DNA from: Apiosordaria backusii | Taxonomy: Eukaryota > Ascomycota > Sordariomycetes > Sordariales > Lasiosphaeriaceae | NCBI GenBank assembly: GCA_030549205.1 | Contig: JAUKTV010000028.1 | Span: forward strand, 176,748 to 240,747 | Direction of reading: 5' to 3' | DNA length: 64,000 nucleotides | Shown here: piece after piece, positions 22,165-32,950 of the stretch | How the letters are laid out: every line of letters begins with the position of its first letter | Numbering within the stretch: the first letter of the stretch is position 1 | Notes under the pieces: model-generated | Database searches by the model: none | The model's input: only the letters and a program-made list of their open reading frames with translations | What the model was told of the DNA's origin: nothing | Position numbers and translations under genes: made by a program

Positions 22165-22431
22165 TCGACGGCGAAGCTGTGTGTCAAAGGAAATACAAGT
22201 GGACAGAGAAATTATTTTTCACCCTTGCGCCTGGGAATTAGGGCTAGGGGACAGTATGGCTGAAAGCCAATGCGCAGCCAAAGGTTGTGGCAGGAGTTTG
22301 ACTTCTCGTTGGCTCATTAGCCAACTTTCAGTGTATCCCACGAAATTACCAAAGGCAATGTACATTTAGTATATCAGCGCGACGGTGTACGCTCTCTGGT
22401 GGCAGCTACAATCTGGATCTTGTATCATACC

Positions 22432-24098
22432 TCAAGCAGTGTCTTGACACACCCAGCATCCAGCATCGTGGGCAATGACATGCTTGAAATCGGCCCCAGC
22501 CACAGAAACACTATCTCCAATGCTCGTCCACACACCCGCGTCATAAAGGCGGCAAACTCCAGAAAGCTTATCCCACACCGAGCTGGAGCAGCCCGCGGCA
22601 CTGGCACAAGCCGCCGCACATCTGGCCGCTGACGTTTCTGATGATGTCGTAGGCCTCGCCCCAGCTGGTGCTGCAAAGCCACGAATTCCACATGCCAGCA
22701 CATCAATGTCTGGATTGGAAGCTGCTGAACAAACCTTTGCCGGACGGTTCCGTTGGATGTAAAGGTTCAGCTTGTCAGAGGCCCCACAAGCCTGTCCTCC
22801 GTTGCCAGCGCAGGGTTGATTGCAGCGGTCGGTGATGATCTCTGAGGAGAGTGTGTTTCCGGTCCAGCATTCTCGACCTTCATGACATCTGGGTCAGCGT
22901 CTTTCACTCTGGTATAGTGATGGAAAAAAGGCCTCGGGAGATTTACCAAACTCGACCCCAAAGTATTTCCAGTTTCCGCTCTCTGCCCTCTCGGCACACT
23001 TCTCCAGTGTCATATCAGCAGCACTGTTTGGCCCATTTGCTAACGTCCTCGTGCCATTGACCCGATCGCGGTAACTGTGTTTTCGTCAGCCTCTTGCCCC
23101 CATCTCCAAACCTCATACCAATAAAGAAACTATAACACTCACCAACCCAAATAATCATATCCCCCCACCGGATCCCCATCCCCCCTCGCCCCATCCCTCT
23201 CATACAGCGTCAAATGGCTTGCTCCTCCACAAAAGTACCTCCCATCCCCCTCGCACACTCTCCCGCACCTCCTTCCAAAAGTCTTGTAGCTATTATCCAG
23301 CGTCGCACCGCAAAAGCACTCCCTCCCATACTCCACACCCACCCATCGCGCCTGGCCACACATCCCAGCACATTTCGTCGGCGTCATATCACTGCTCGCA
23401 CCTGCAAACCGTCGAAGAACTCGATCAGGTGTAAAATCAGCAAAACACCCCCACCAGTGAAACCCTTGAACTTTCTCGATGCCTGGGTTTTGTACGCTGG
23501 GAGGGTCGGTGTGCTCGTAAAAGGCGGCACGGGCTGACCCGCCGCAGGTCACGCCGGGCTCGTCGCGGCAAAGGCGCCAGCAGTCGCCTTCGGTGGCTTC
23601 CCATTCGTCGAGTTGGGGGATGTAGCCGCGGGTGGTGTTGATTGTTATTTCGGGGGCGCAGCTTGGTTACCAGTTAGTCTCGGATCAAGAAAGCAGCAGT
23701 AAGAGGTGCATGGGTCAAGGATTCAGGGGTGAAGCTAAGTAGAAAGGGGAAGGATGTATGTACAAGCACTGCTGGTCCCAGAGGATGAAGTGTCGCGAAG
23801 TTGAGCAAGCGGCTGAGCATGTAGCGATGCCATTGTCTGGACGAGTAAAGGCGACGGTGAGGTTGAATGAAGCGGGGGAGGACTGCCAGTTGATGGTCCC
23901 GAAGCTGAGATGGTTGGTTAGGTACCGTAGTTGGTGATTTGAATGGCAGACGAGGGTCACATACCAGCCTGAATACCGGACAAAGTTTCCTTGCTGACGG
24001 GTTAGGAGTTGTTTGTTGTCGACTGGAACATCTTGAACATAGGCCGAGGCCAGTTCCGCGATGCCCAGTGTTATCAAAAGGTACATCCGAGACAACAT
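22432..24098 (-). CDS. Secreted protein with three WSC domains and a C-terminal PAN/apple-like domain
   Basis: WSC domains are cysteine-rich modules of fungal wall sensors and secreted carbohydrate-binding proteins. There are five exons on the minus strand: 24098-23965, 23904-23764, 23661-23143, 23074-22947 and 22877-22432. All junction phases agree, giving 455 aa. A signal peptide is seen at residues 1-19 (MLSRMYLLITLGIAELASA). WSC1 starts YSGCFGTINW and is cut by an intron just before the Cys of QQCFCAPE. WSC2 runs from GCFADFTPDR through CFCGATLDNSY to CGGASHLTLYE. WSC3 runs from GCYRDRVNGTR through GRECWTGNTLS to CGASDKLNLYI. A cysteine-rich PAN-like tail follows (CAAACASAAGCSSSVW). No membrane anchor follows, so it is probably secreted or wall-bound rather than a stress sensor. 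Domain edges coincide with introns. Confidence 0.87.
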
Positions 24099-25743
24099 GT
24101 TGCTCGAGATTCGTTTCCTTACGCGCTGGCCAAGCTTGCCGGGAGGAAGAACAAACGACAGAGAAATATGGGACATAACAGACATTTATCTTTCTGTTCA
24201 TTGACATGCTGCTTTTCCCTCGGGTTAAACAAGTGGCTGCTGCGGCTGGGTGTGTTTATCGATCCTCAAGTCAGGGTTGTAGGAGCGCCAAGCCCACCAA
24301 TTTCCACAGACAGCGGCTGAGTGGCCTGCAATGGTTCGGAATGCTTTCTCATTCGGGAATTTGTGGCCTTAATATCTTGCCCAAGGCGGTTTTAGTGCTG
24401 TGAAATACGAAGTGTGATGGCATATCGCTACGAGAATACCTATTTTGGCTGGCTTATTGAAGACATGCATGTCGCTATAATGATGAGGACTGGAAGTTCG
24501 CCCGTTCAAGACAACACCTAATATGTCTGTCTGTTAAGTTCCATCTATGTAAGGTAGCCGAGTCAGCGCTCCCGAAGATCCAGCTTGGGAGTGAGCAGCG
24601 TGGTTTCGCACTGCTGAATGCGCACTTTACCTATCCAACCCTCTTGTAAATGGAACCTAAGTTTACCAACCCTTCAGCCATGAGTACCATACATGCATCT
24701 GTCCAACGTGCTGGAAGAAGAGGGCGTAATTGAAAGGCACAAACCAACGTCTCAACTCTTGATCATTAGGTAGTGGCTTCATTGACCGCCTGCGCATTGC
24801 TTATTATTTGTACTGTCCTGAATGCATAATTATACAAGATACCTTCACTGTAAATGCGATGTTAATCTGTAGATATGTAATAAATCGGTTTGTAGAAAGG
24901 TATAGAGCGAAGTTCTATCTGGATTTACCTATATTTTCGAAAGAATTCTCCGAACTATTAAAGGACTAATAGGAAGCCTAAAAACTATTAATCGCCAAAG
25001 CATACTACATTTGGAGGTTTGGCCAATATATAGTAAATCGAGCAAAGCTCTAGCTACTTCTTACATTAACAGATTCCAGCCCTATAACTTAATGGAGCTT
25101 CGCTCCAATCATGACCACATGTCTGCACCCACAAGCTCACCTGTGCCCAGATCCAACCGGACTCGGTAACAAAAGAGTTGGACTTGTATCCACCACCTGT
25201 GAACAAGCTTCCCTCGTAATTCCTTCCCTCAAAGTCAAAAAAGCCACCTCGTGGCACCGCTATTAGCGGCTCTGATGACAGCATTGAGACTGCTTAGGGC
25301 ACGCTAAGAAGCTTCACGGTCGTTTAGAGTCAATGCAAATCCACCTCGCATCCCCACTGCCGCGCATTAAACACGCGCATTAAACACGCTTGTCTTCCCT
25401 TCCTCCAGCTTCTCTTCCCGTCTCTTTCTGGGTAACAAACCTGCGACATGACATGCGTTAACTCCAACCCAATGCTGACGATAACTTTTGAGTTTACAAG
25501 ATTCATATCCATTGCAATAAAAGAGAAGGAGTTTATTTTGTTTTTGCTTGGAAATACCCTCCATCCTGTTTTTTGGACATTCGTCTCTACCCACCAAACG
25601 AAATACTTGACGTTGGCCTCGTTCCCTGTTTGGTCGTCAGCTTTTAAGTGCAAGCCCCATCGAGCTTAGACAGCAGCCACCGCAAACACTATCAGCCCCG
25701 TGACCGTCCAAAACCGTGTCTTGCAGGTTTTTAAAAAGTAATC
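24099..25743. other. Long intergenic region, no secure gene
   Basis: About 1.6 kb lie between two divergent genes, with a TA-rich part near 24830-25060. A 13-bp unit (GCGCATTAAACAC) is tandemly doubled at 25362-25387. A 72-codon minus-strand frame at 25066-25284 includes GGYKSNSFVTESGWIWA and might be an old gene fragment, but I recognise no family and see no flanking exons. Confidence 0.4.
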
Positions 25744-27534
25744 ATGGCATCTTCTCCCTCATCAACCACCTTGATTTGTGCCAGGCCCCAACGGCTCCAT
25801 CTACGTTCTGCCTCGAGCACCATCACCCGCATACGATCCACCAACATCCATCGCCCCTGTATTAGCGACACGGAGATGAGCAACCTACCACCTCTTAAGG
25901 ACGAGTATATCGGGGGGCATGGGGATGCCCTAGCACCTCTTGGTATTTCCTTCATTGGCAAAGATGGGTCCTTAAGTTGGACCAATATATCAACTGAGCA
26001 GGAGAAGGCGGTGGAAGCATACCTCCGAGATAAGTTTGGTGTGTATGCCATCGGCCATTTCGACCCCTTCCTAGTCTTGGCATTTGAAAGTGTCATTGCT
26101 GGGCCAGGAAAACTTCCTCACACTATCGGGGGGTTTGTGCCAGTTTGGGATCCGGATGGCGACGCATTCTTCTGGCCGATAATCGCGGATGATGGTGGCG
26201 GTGAAACGCAACGTCTGGATGCTGCGTCGTACGATCATATGGATCGCATCCAAGGACCAACGAAAGAGCAAGTAGCTGAATTGGCAAACACCTTATTTTT
26301 CGACATGGAAGCAGAGGCCATCACTTTCTATGCTGGAACTTTGATCATTGAGCTCCCAAAAATAGACCAGGCCACATACGAGGAGAAGCTGATCAAGTTA
26401 CCGCGGTTTTACGAGTGTTTTCCTTGGCACGTACAATGGCACAATGGACCGTTGGTGAGCGGAGAGGGACCGTTGGTGAGCGGAGAGGGACCGTTGGTGA
26501 GCGGAGAGGGACCGTTGGTGAGCGGAGAGGCAAGGGCAAGAGAAAAAAAACCGGACCCAACCCAGCTAATTACGGTAAAAAATGACGACGGCGAGGAATA
26601 TCTACGATGCAAGGAAGAAGATGATACCGACTATATTGCCACAGATGGGAAGTTCTATCCCGGAGCCCTGGTGTCTTCCCTCGACAAAAAGGGCCAAGCC
26701 TACGGTCATGTCTCCGCAGGGGTGTTGGTCCGAAAGGGTACAGAGCGTCGCCTCACAGCGTCATATCACAATTGGGAAGATCACTGCGAGAAAAAGCCAG
26801 AGCTTTTTGGAATGGACTGCCCCGAGGCACAACAATTCTTTCGGGCCGCCCAAGGAGACCCCGGGACACGATTTGGATATCTTCACGAGCGAATTGGAAA
26901 ATCAGACATTGGCCTTGTGAAGATGGATGTGGGGGTAATCTTTGAAAACAAGTTCATGGAGTTTGATGCATCAGCGAAAACATTTCTGGAAGGCAAAAAG
27001 ATCAAACTCAATGATAAGTTTGTCATTGACAGTTACCCAACCGGCAAGCAGTACCTGACAGCTGTTGGCTTTCGCAACATTCTTGGGGGACGACGCCGAG
27101 GGCGCCATTCAGAGTTTCACAAAAGCCAAAAAGCCGACCCATCAAAGCTACCATCAGACGACGTAGCATATGTCACCCTTGAACAAGGAATGTATGCCAC
27201 AGATACTATCAAAATGGGCAAGGAACCACATATGCGAGCTAGAGCCTGTGGTGCAGTTCTTGTCCGTTGTGGGATAGCAGCAGAACCAAAAACACCAGAA
27301 ACGACTATTCTGGCGAGGGGAGAGGTAGCGGGGATGCTACATTACGCTGATATTATTCCGGCTTATGAAACATCAGCAAAGAAACTCATATGCTATGCAG
27401 ATAGTTTCGACCCTCTAATAAATGAAGGGTGGACTATTGTACCGCCAGTCGAAGAAAGTTCCGAAGAAAGTTCAGACGAAAACAACAGCAATAACCGAGA
27501 GGAGCCGCCTACCAAGCGACAGAGGACGAATTAG
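25744..27534 (+). CDS. Hypothetical protein, 596 aa, with internal GPLVSGE x4 repeat
   Basis: Not recognised with confidence. It is a single exon. The first ATG (25744) gives an N-terminus of 44 residues rich in Ser, Thr and Arg with one acidic residue before position 43 (a mitochondrial presequence is possible). A second ATG at 25876 would start MSNLPPLKDEY. Residues 235-262 are four identical GPLVSGE units. The following region has GHVSAGVLV, RRLTASYHNWEDH, RIGKSDIGLVKM and DKFVIDSYPTG. The order resembles a chymotrypsin-fold peptidase (His, then Asp), but the Ser motif GDSGGP is absent, so any protease would be degenerate. The C-terminus is acidic then basic (EESSEESSDENN, PPTKRQRTN), like a nuclear signal. 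It borders the repeat desert. Confidence 0.65.
   Translation: MASSPSSTTLICARPQRLHLRSASSTITRIRSTNIHRPCISDTEMSNLPPLKDEYIGGHGDALAPLGISFIGKDGSLSWTNISTEQEKAVEAYLRDKFGVYAIGHFDPFLVLAFESVIAGPGKLPHTIGGFVPVWDPDGDAFFWPIIADDGGGETQRLDAASYDHMDRIQGPTKEQVAELANTLFFDMEAEAITFYAGTLIIELPKIDQATYEEKLIKLPRFYECFPWHVQWHNGPLVSGEGPLVSGEGPLVSGEGPLVSGEARAREKKPDPTQLITVKNDDGEEYLRCKEEDDTDYIATDGKFYPGALVSSLDKKGQAYGHVSAGVLVRKGTERRLTASYHNWEDHCEKKPELFGMDCPEAQQFFRAAQGDPGTRFGYLHERIGKSDIGLVKMDVGVIFENKFMEFDASAKTFLEGKKIKLNDKFVIDSYPTGKQYLTAVGFRNILGGRRRGRHSEFHKSQKADPSKLPSDDVAYVTLEQGMYATDTIKMGKEPHMRARACGAVLVRCGIAAEPKTPETTILARGEVAGMLHYADIIPAYETSAKKLICYADSFDPLINEGWTIVPPVEESSEESSDENNSNNREEPPTKRQRTN
26446..26529 (+). repeat. Coding minisatellite, four perfect 21-bp units
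   Basis: The unit starting GGACCGTTGGTGAGCGGAGA is repeated four times without a mismatch and in frame, coding GPLVSGE each time. Perfect identity suggests recent expansion or ongoing length change. Confidence 0.95.
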
Positions 27535-28397
27535 ACAATACAATTGTGTCCGGTCTGACGATTCCAAATACTTATTTGCTGGACCCTAAGTATATCCGTC
27601 GGCAATGCCTCTTCCAGACGCTGCATCTCCCCACCCCCGACGCAGTCTATATTAATGGTTATTTACCAGGCTTTTGAACCGTTGACCTGGGCCAACCGTC
27701 AACTAACACCTGCAACCGTCAGCCAACACCTACAACAGGAGGCTAGAGCGGAACCGTTGGCTACCAGGGAACCGTTGGCCCAGAATAAACTGTTGATTCG
27801 TAAAAACCGTTGAAAGTTTAGGGGAAAGCTTTGATTAGTTAGCCTAGCTAGGTTTATAGGAGAGGTTCCTTGTATAAAGCTGAAAATAAAAGGAATGAGG
27901 GTATTTTTAGGGTAATTACTAAAGGCCTATAGCCTAAGCTATTATAGTCTTATTTAAAACCTAGGATTCTAAAGGCCTTTATAAGGCAAGCCATCTTTAA
28001 CCATCAACATTACCGAAATCAACCACACCTACACCCACAGCTACACCTACCCAGGTGAGCTAGTCCCTTACGTACAGGCCTACCTAAAACTGACCAATAG
28101 TAATTAACAGGTTACTGGCTAATTAGCTAATTGATCGATCGACGCGCGCAAAGCTGGCAATATATTACTGGGCTGTAGTGGTAGTCTTAGTAGTAATAGT
28201 CTTAGTAGTTGATAGTAGTCTTAGTAGTAAGCAATAGCCTTAGTAGTTTAGTCTTAGTAGTTAATGCTGCATTTAGTAAAAGAGCCTAGATCCCTATTAT
28301 ATTAAAGTAGCCTAAGCCTAAATAGAAAAGGTTCATCCTAAAGACCTTTACATATATAGGAAACCTCCTATTAAGCCTATTTAAACTAGTTAATTAA
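27535..28397. other. Transition into repeat DNA; motif-rich relic
   Basis: No gene found. From 27676 to about 27815 the sequence carries six copies of AACCGTTG- or AACCGTCA-like motifs. From 28181 to 28263 AGTCTTAGTAGT-like units recur. Composition turns TA-rich from about 27830. It may be the remnant of another transposon into which element A1 inserted. Confidence 0.45.
28181..28263 (+). repeat. Degenerate AGTCTTAGTAGT tandem repeat
   Basis: Five imperfect copies of TAGTCTTAGTAGT are separated by a few bases. Confidence 0.6.
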
Positions 28398-29231
28398 TGT
28401 TAAACTAGGTTCCTGTAAGGCCTAAGTTTACAGTAAGTAGCTGCTATTATACTATATGGTGGAAGCTTAAGTTGGAAAGCCTACCCGTCAGCTACTTGGC
28501 ATTTGCCCGGCACCTTACTTTACTGCAGGGCTATTCAAAGGCCTACATCCTACTAACCAGTAGGCCAAACTGCCTATAATTTTATATTTAGGCTACTAAG
28601 GCCTACTACTATAGGCAGTATAAGTAGCCTAACCCTAACCCTACGATGACCTGTACTTTAAGTTAAGGGTATCAGGTTTTATAGCCTTTTTGTATAGCTA
28701 TAAGTCGATTATTAGAAAGCTATAAACTATGCTAACTTAGCTACTTAGAAGATCTGTAGCCAACTACTGGATTGGCTAAATTGGCTTAAAATTAGTAAGC
28801 CTATAGTTAAATAGGTATATTATTATTATACTAAATTATAGGTCTATAGGCCCTATAGGTCTAGAGCTATAGAAAGCTTAGTAAGTGGTTTATAGGGCTT
28901 AGTAAACCTCGGGGTTAATTAAGCCGTACTTTAGCCTATTTGTCTACTAAGGTATATAAGGCACTGTATATCAGTCGGTAAGTATATAGTAAAGGTCGAA
29001 TATAAACCCTACTATAAAGATTATTACAGTAGATTTATAAAGGGCTAGCATTATAATATAATTGTTTACTTACTATATTTCTATCCTATAGTACTTATAA
29101 GATACTATATTCTAATACCCTAATACTAAGCTATAGGTATTATATATAAGACTTCTACTATACTATAAGCTAATATATAAGTACTAATTACAAAGCCTTT
29201 AGGCCTATAATTGGCTATATTTATTTTAATA
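28398..29231 (+). repeat. A1 5' LTR
   Basis: This 834-bp copy is similar along its length to 42061-42895 and 48838-49672. It starts TGTTAAACTAGG, ends TTTTAATA, and contains CCTAACCCTAACCCTA at 28628. Confidence 0.9.
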
Positions 29232-30145
29232 GGTTATAAGCTTAGAAGATACTTAGCTAAGTTATAGGCTTATAAACTTAAGCTTAAAGCCTTCTATAAA
29301 TAATAGCTTAAGCTACTATAAACTGTACTATAAGTAGGTTATAAAATCACTGATTTTATAGCCTACTTATCAAGATAGAGTTATAAGGTAAATACTAGGC
29401 TTACCTTACTTTATTAGGTTTTCTAGAGGCCTATAAGGTTTAAATTTATACCTACTATTAAATTTATTATACCGTAAGGTATATAAAAATTAGGCTTAAT
29501 AGGATATTAAAGGTCTGTAAGCTATAAGCTTATAAATGCTAAAAATAGCTTTTTACTTTAATTATAATTAAGTAGGTAGTTTTATAAATCCTAAAGGCAG
29601 GTAAAATAGTAAGAAGATAAAGCAACTTTCTTAATTATTACTACTATTAATAGTTACAGTATATTACTATATAAAATAGAGCCTATTTTTTAAGGCTTTT
29701 AAGTACTATAGACCTAATACCTTTTACTATATAAGTAAACTATAGTTATAGCCTTGATTAAAAATAGTACTAAGCTAAAGTCCTAGAGCTCTATAGAATA
29801 CTTTAGCGGTAAATGTACTAAGCCTTCTATAAATTTAAAAATGCAAAATATAAAGCTTAAATAGAGGTCTTCTAGAGGGGAAGAATTAGTGAATTCTTAC
29901 TATATATAGGCCTTTACTATTTAATTAAAGAAGTAAAAGGCCTAGATTTAATAGTTATAAGGCGCTATAACTGAAGTAGTAGAGTAAATTAAACTCCTAA
30001 TAGCGGCTTAGAGCGCTCTAAAAAGGCCTAAAGCTACTATAATTACTTCTTTAATAGTAGCTAAAGCTATATACTTAAAAGCTATAGCGGCTTATTAGTT
30101 AAAGCTTAAGGTTAATAGTAATTCCATTAAAGTCCTTTATATTAC

Positions 30146-30979
30146 TATTGGAATAGGTATGGCCAATTACAGGCCTAAGGGCCCTGTAATTAGTGCTTAC
30201 ACATTAGCTTACAGTGTAGCGGAAGTCTTATACGTGATACCTATAGCTTAGTGTTAAGGTACTAGAATATAGTACCTTGTAGGTACTATAAGATAGAAAT
30301 ATAGTAGGTAAATAATTGTATTATAATACTAGCCTTCTATAAATCTACTATAATAATCTCTATAGTAGGGTTTGTACTTGACCTCTATTATATACCTACC
30401 GACTAATGTATAGTACCTTGCATACATTAGTAGGTAGATAGGCTAGAGTATAGCTTAGTTAACTCTAAGGTTTGCCAAGCCCTATAAACTACATACTAAG
30501 CCCTTTATAGCTTTTAACCTACAGGGCCTATAGGCTTATAATTTAGTATAGTAATAATATACCTATTTAACTATAAACTTACTAATTCTTAGCCAATTTA
30601 ACTAGCCTAGTAGTTAACTACAGGTCTTGTAGGCAGTTAAGTTAGTATAGTTTATAGCTTTTTAAAAATCGACTTATAGCTATATAAAAAGGCTATAAAA
30701 TCTGATACCTTTAATTTAAAGTATAGGTTATTATAGGGTTAGGGTTAGGCCACTTATATTACCTATAGTAATAGGCCTTAGTAGCTTAAATATAAAATTA
30801 TAGGCAGTTTAGCTTATTAGTTAATAGGATAAAAGCCTTTAAATAGCCCTATATTAAAGTAAGGTACTAGGTAAGTACTAGATAGTTAATAGGTAGGCTT
30901 TTTTACTTAAGCTTTTACTATATAATATAATAGCAGCTACTTACTATAAACTTAAGCCTTATAGGGACTTAATTTAACA
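30146..30979 (-). repeat. A3 3' LTR (inverted)
   Basis: Reverse complement of the family-A LTR, 834 bp. It runs from TATTGGAATAGG to AATTTAACA and carries TAGGGTTAGGGTTAGG at 30734. Confidence 0.9.
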
Positions 30980-32546
30980 TCCCTTCTTTACTTATAGTAA
31001 GTAATAGGCTTAAATTTAAATCTAAAGCTTACTATAGTAAGCTAAAACTAATGAATTAATTAGTTAATTAAAAAACTAAAATATAAAGTATATAAGGCGT
31101 TAAGGCCTATATATTTAAGCGTTAAGTAACTACTTTTATAAGCTAAATTATAAAGGAAAATTAAATATAGAAAGGGTAGTTTTCTAATCTATTTTTTTAT
31201 TAACTTTTCCTCTATAGGCTTATTTTTTAAGCTTAAAAGACCTATAAAGGTTTTAAATTTTTAATTAGCTAATAGTTTAATTAGTCTGTTAGCTAGTATT
31301 TATTTAATATTTAGATAGTTAATAATAACCTATAATGCCCTAACTTACTTTTTAACCTAATAGTATTTTAATAGTATATACTTAATACAATTATAAAAGG
31401 CTAGGTTATAGGCAATAATTATAAAGTTAATATTATTACTATATAGTAAAGTAAAGCTTATTAAAGTATGTCCTAATTCCTTATAGACCCTATTAATTTA
31501 TAGAGCTTTATAAATAGTTTTAATAAATATATCGGTTTTAGCTTTTAAAGTAAAGAGGCTTATAGTACTGGCCTTTTTTAATTTCTAGTTTATAAGGCCT
31601 TCGGTTACTTTAAATATAAAACTATAGGTAGATTTTAAGTCCTTTAAGTTCCTTATAAAGTCTGAATTTATAAAGTCTATAGGTACTATAATGCCTTTCT
31701 TTTTAATAAGTCCAATAGTATTATAGTTATAGGGAATTACTAAATTCTCTATACTATTTAAATACTTTAAAAGATTTTTAATAGTATTTAAGCTTACTAT
31801 AATAGGTTACTATATATTCTATAAAAGTTACTATATTGTAAAAGTAATATTAGGCTTTATTTAAGTTATTAAATATATTATAGTACTTACTATATATTGG
31901 AATAGTATATAATCTGATTTACTTATAGGGCTTTCTTTTAATTTAAGGTCTTTATATTAAGCTACTATTTTAAGCTATAAAGGAATTAGTATTTTATAGC
32001 TATTTTTAAAGCTAAAGGTTTTAATTGCCTTCTATATATACTGGGCTTAACTAAACTATAAAAGAAAGTAACGTTTATTTTTTATTATTTAAATCTTTAA
32101 AAAGAAAGAAGCTGGCCTTTTATCTTTTATTAAGTAGACTTTATTTAAGCTTTTCTTAAGTTATTAAATATAGACTTTATTAGAGCTTATAATTAAATAA
32201 TTATTAATATAAGTTACTATAAAAATCTTAACTTTAGGATTATAAAAAATAGTAAAGTTAGAAATTAGCGTTATAAAACCTTTTTCTTTTAATAGCTTAG
32301 TAAGTTTAGTTTATTAAAGTTTAAAGCTTTACTTTAGGCTATATAAGGCTTTAAAAAGGCAAATTATTTAATTAGTTTTAAGTTTAAAACCTTACTTATA
32401 TAATTTGGCTTTAGTAGTTAAGTTTACTTTTTATTAGAACTTATAGAAGCCTTTAAATATAGCTATATAATTTTACTCTTTTAAATAATTATTAAAAAAT
32501 GTCCCTATAAAATCAATCTACTCTATTTTTTAATTTAATAAAGCTA

Positions 32547-32950
32547 TGTGACGAACCCCTGTACAGAACCTCTGAAAGGGATACTCGGTTGAAGGTAACT
32601 TCTGACAATTGGTTCGGTGCAGCTAAACAGTGCACAACAAGATGTCTCAATGTAAACACAAGATACCGTGAATACAAGCTGTGATTGCATACTGCGGAAC
32701 TATCTACAAGCTATCTAGTTCCTCCGTATATATGGACCTGCAATCCTCATGGACCGCTGGACCGTTCATAGCGTACCGGTCCATCGGTCCCTCCATGAGT
32801 GGTTGTCCTGGACCGCTGGACCGTCTCCTACGCACCGGTCCATCGGTCCTCCTCTGATTGGCTACCTACAGGGGTCCCTTCCGTCGTAATACACTCTTCC
32901 CATTGGCTCGTCTGTTAAGTCTGCGTCCTCCCGTGTCCAAGGTCGTGACA
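32547..32950. repeat. Solo LTR of an unrelated retrotransposon, not RIP-mutated
   Basis: A 404-bp GC-balanced island in TA-rich DNA. It starts TGTGACGAACC and ends GGTCGTGACA (TG...CA), with an exact 5-bp duplication AGCTA at 32542-32546 and 32951-32955. Inside, GGACCGCTGGACCGT and ACCGGTCCATCGGTCC each occur twice as parts of a duplicated ~60-bp block. No interior or partner LTR is present, so it is best read as a solo LTR left by LTR-LTR recombination. Confidence 0.85.

Noticed and set aside
25330..25653. Minus-strand 107-codon frame
   Set aside because: No motif, overlaps an opposing frame of similar length, and contains a tandem 13-bp duplication. Probably chance.
28181..28263. CRISPR-like array
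   Set aside because: Units are 12-13 bp, imperfect and separated by only a few bases. It is a simple tandem repeat in a fungal genome.
28628..28643. Telomeric repeat / chromosome end
   Set aside because: Only about 2.5 TTAGGG-type units, recurring at the same place in each family-A LTR and in both orientations. It is part of the element, not an interstitial telomere array.
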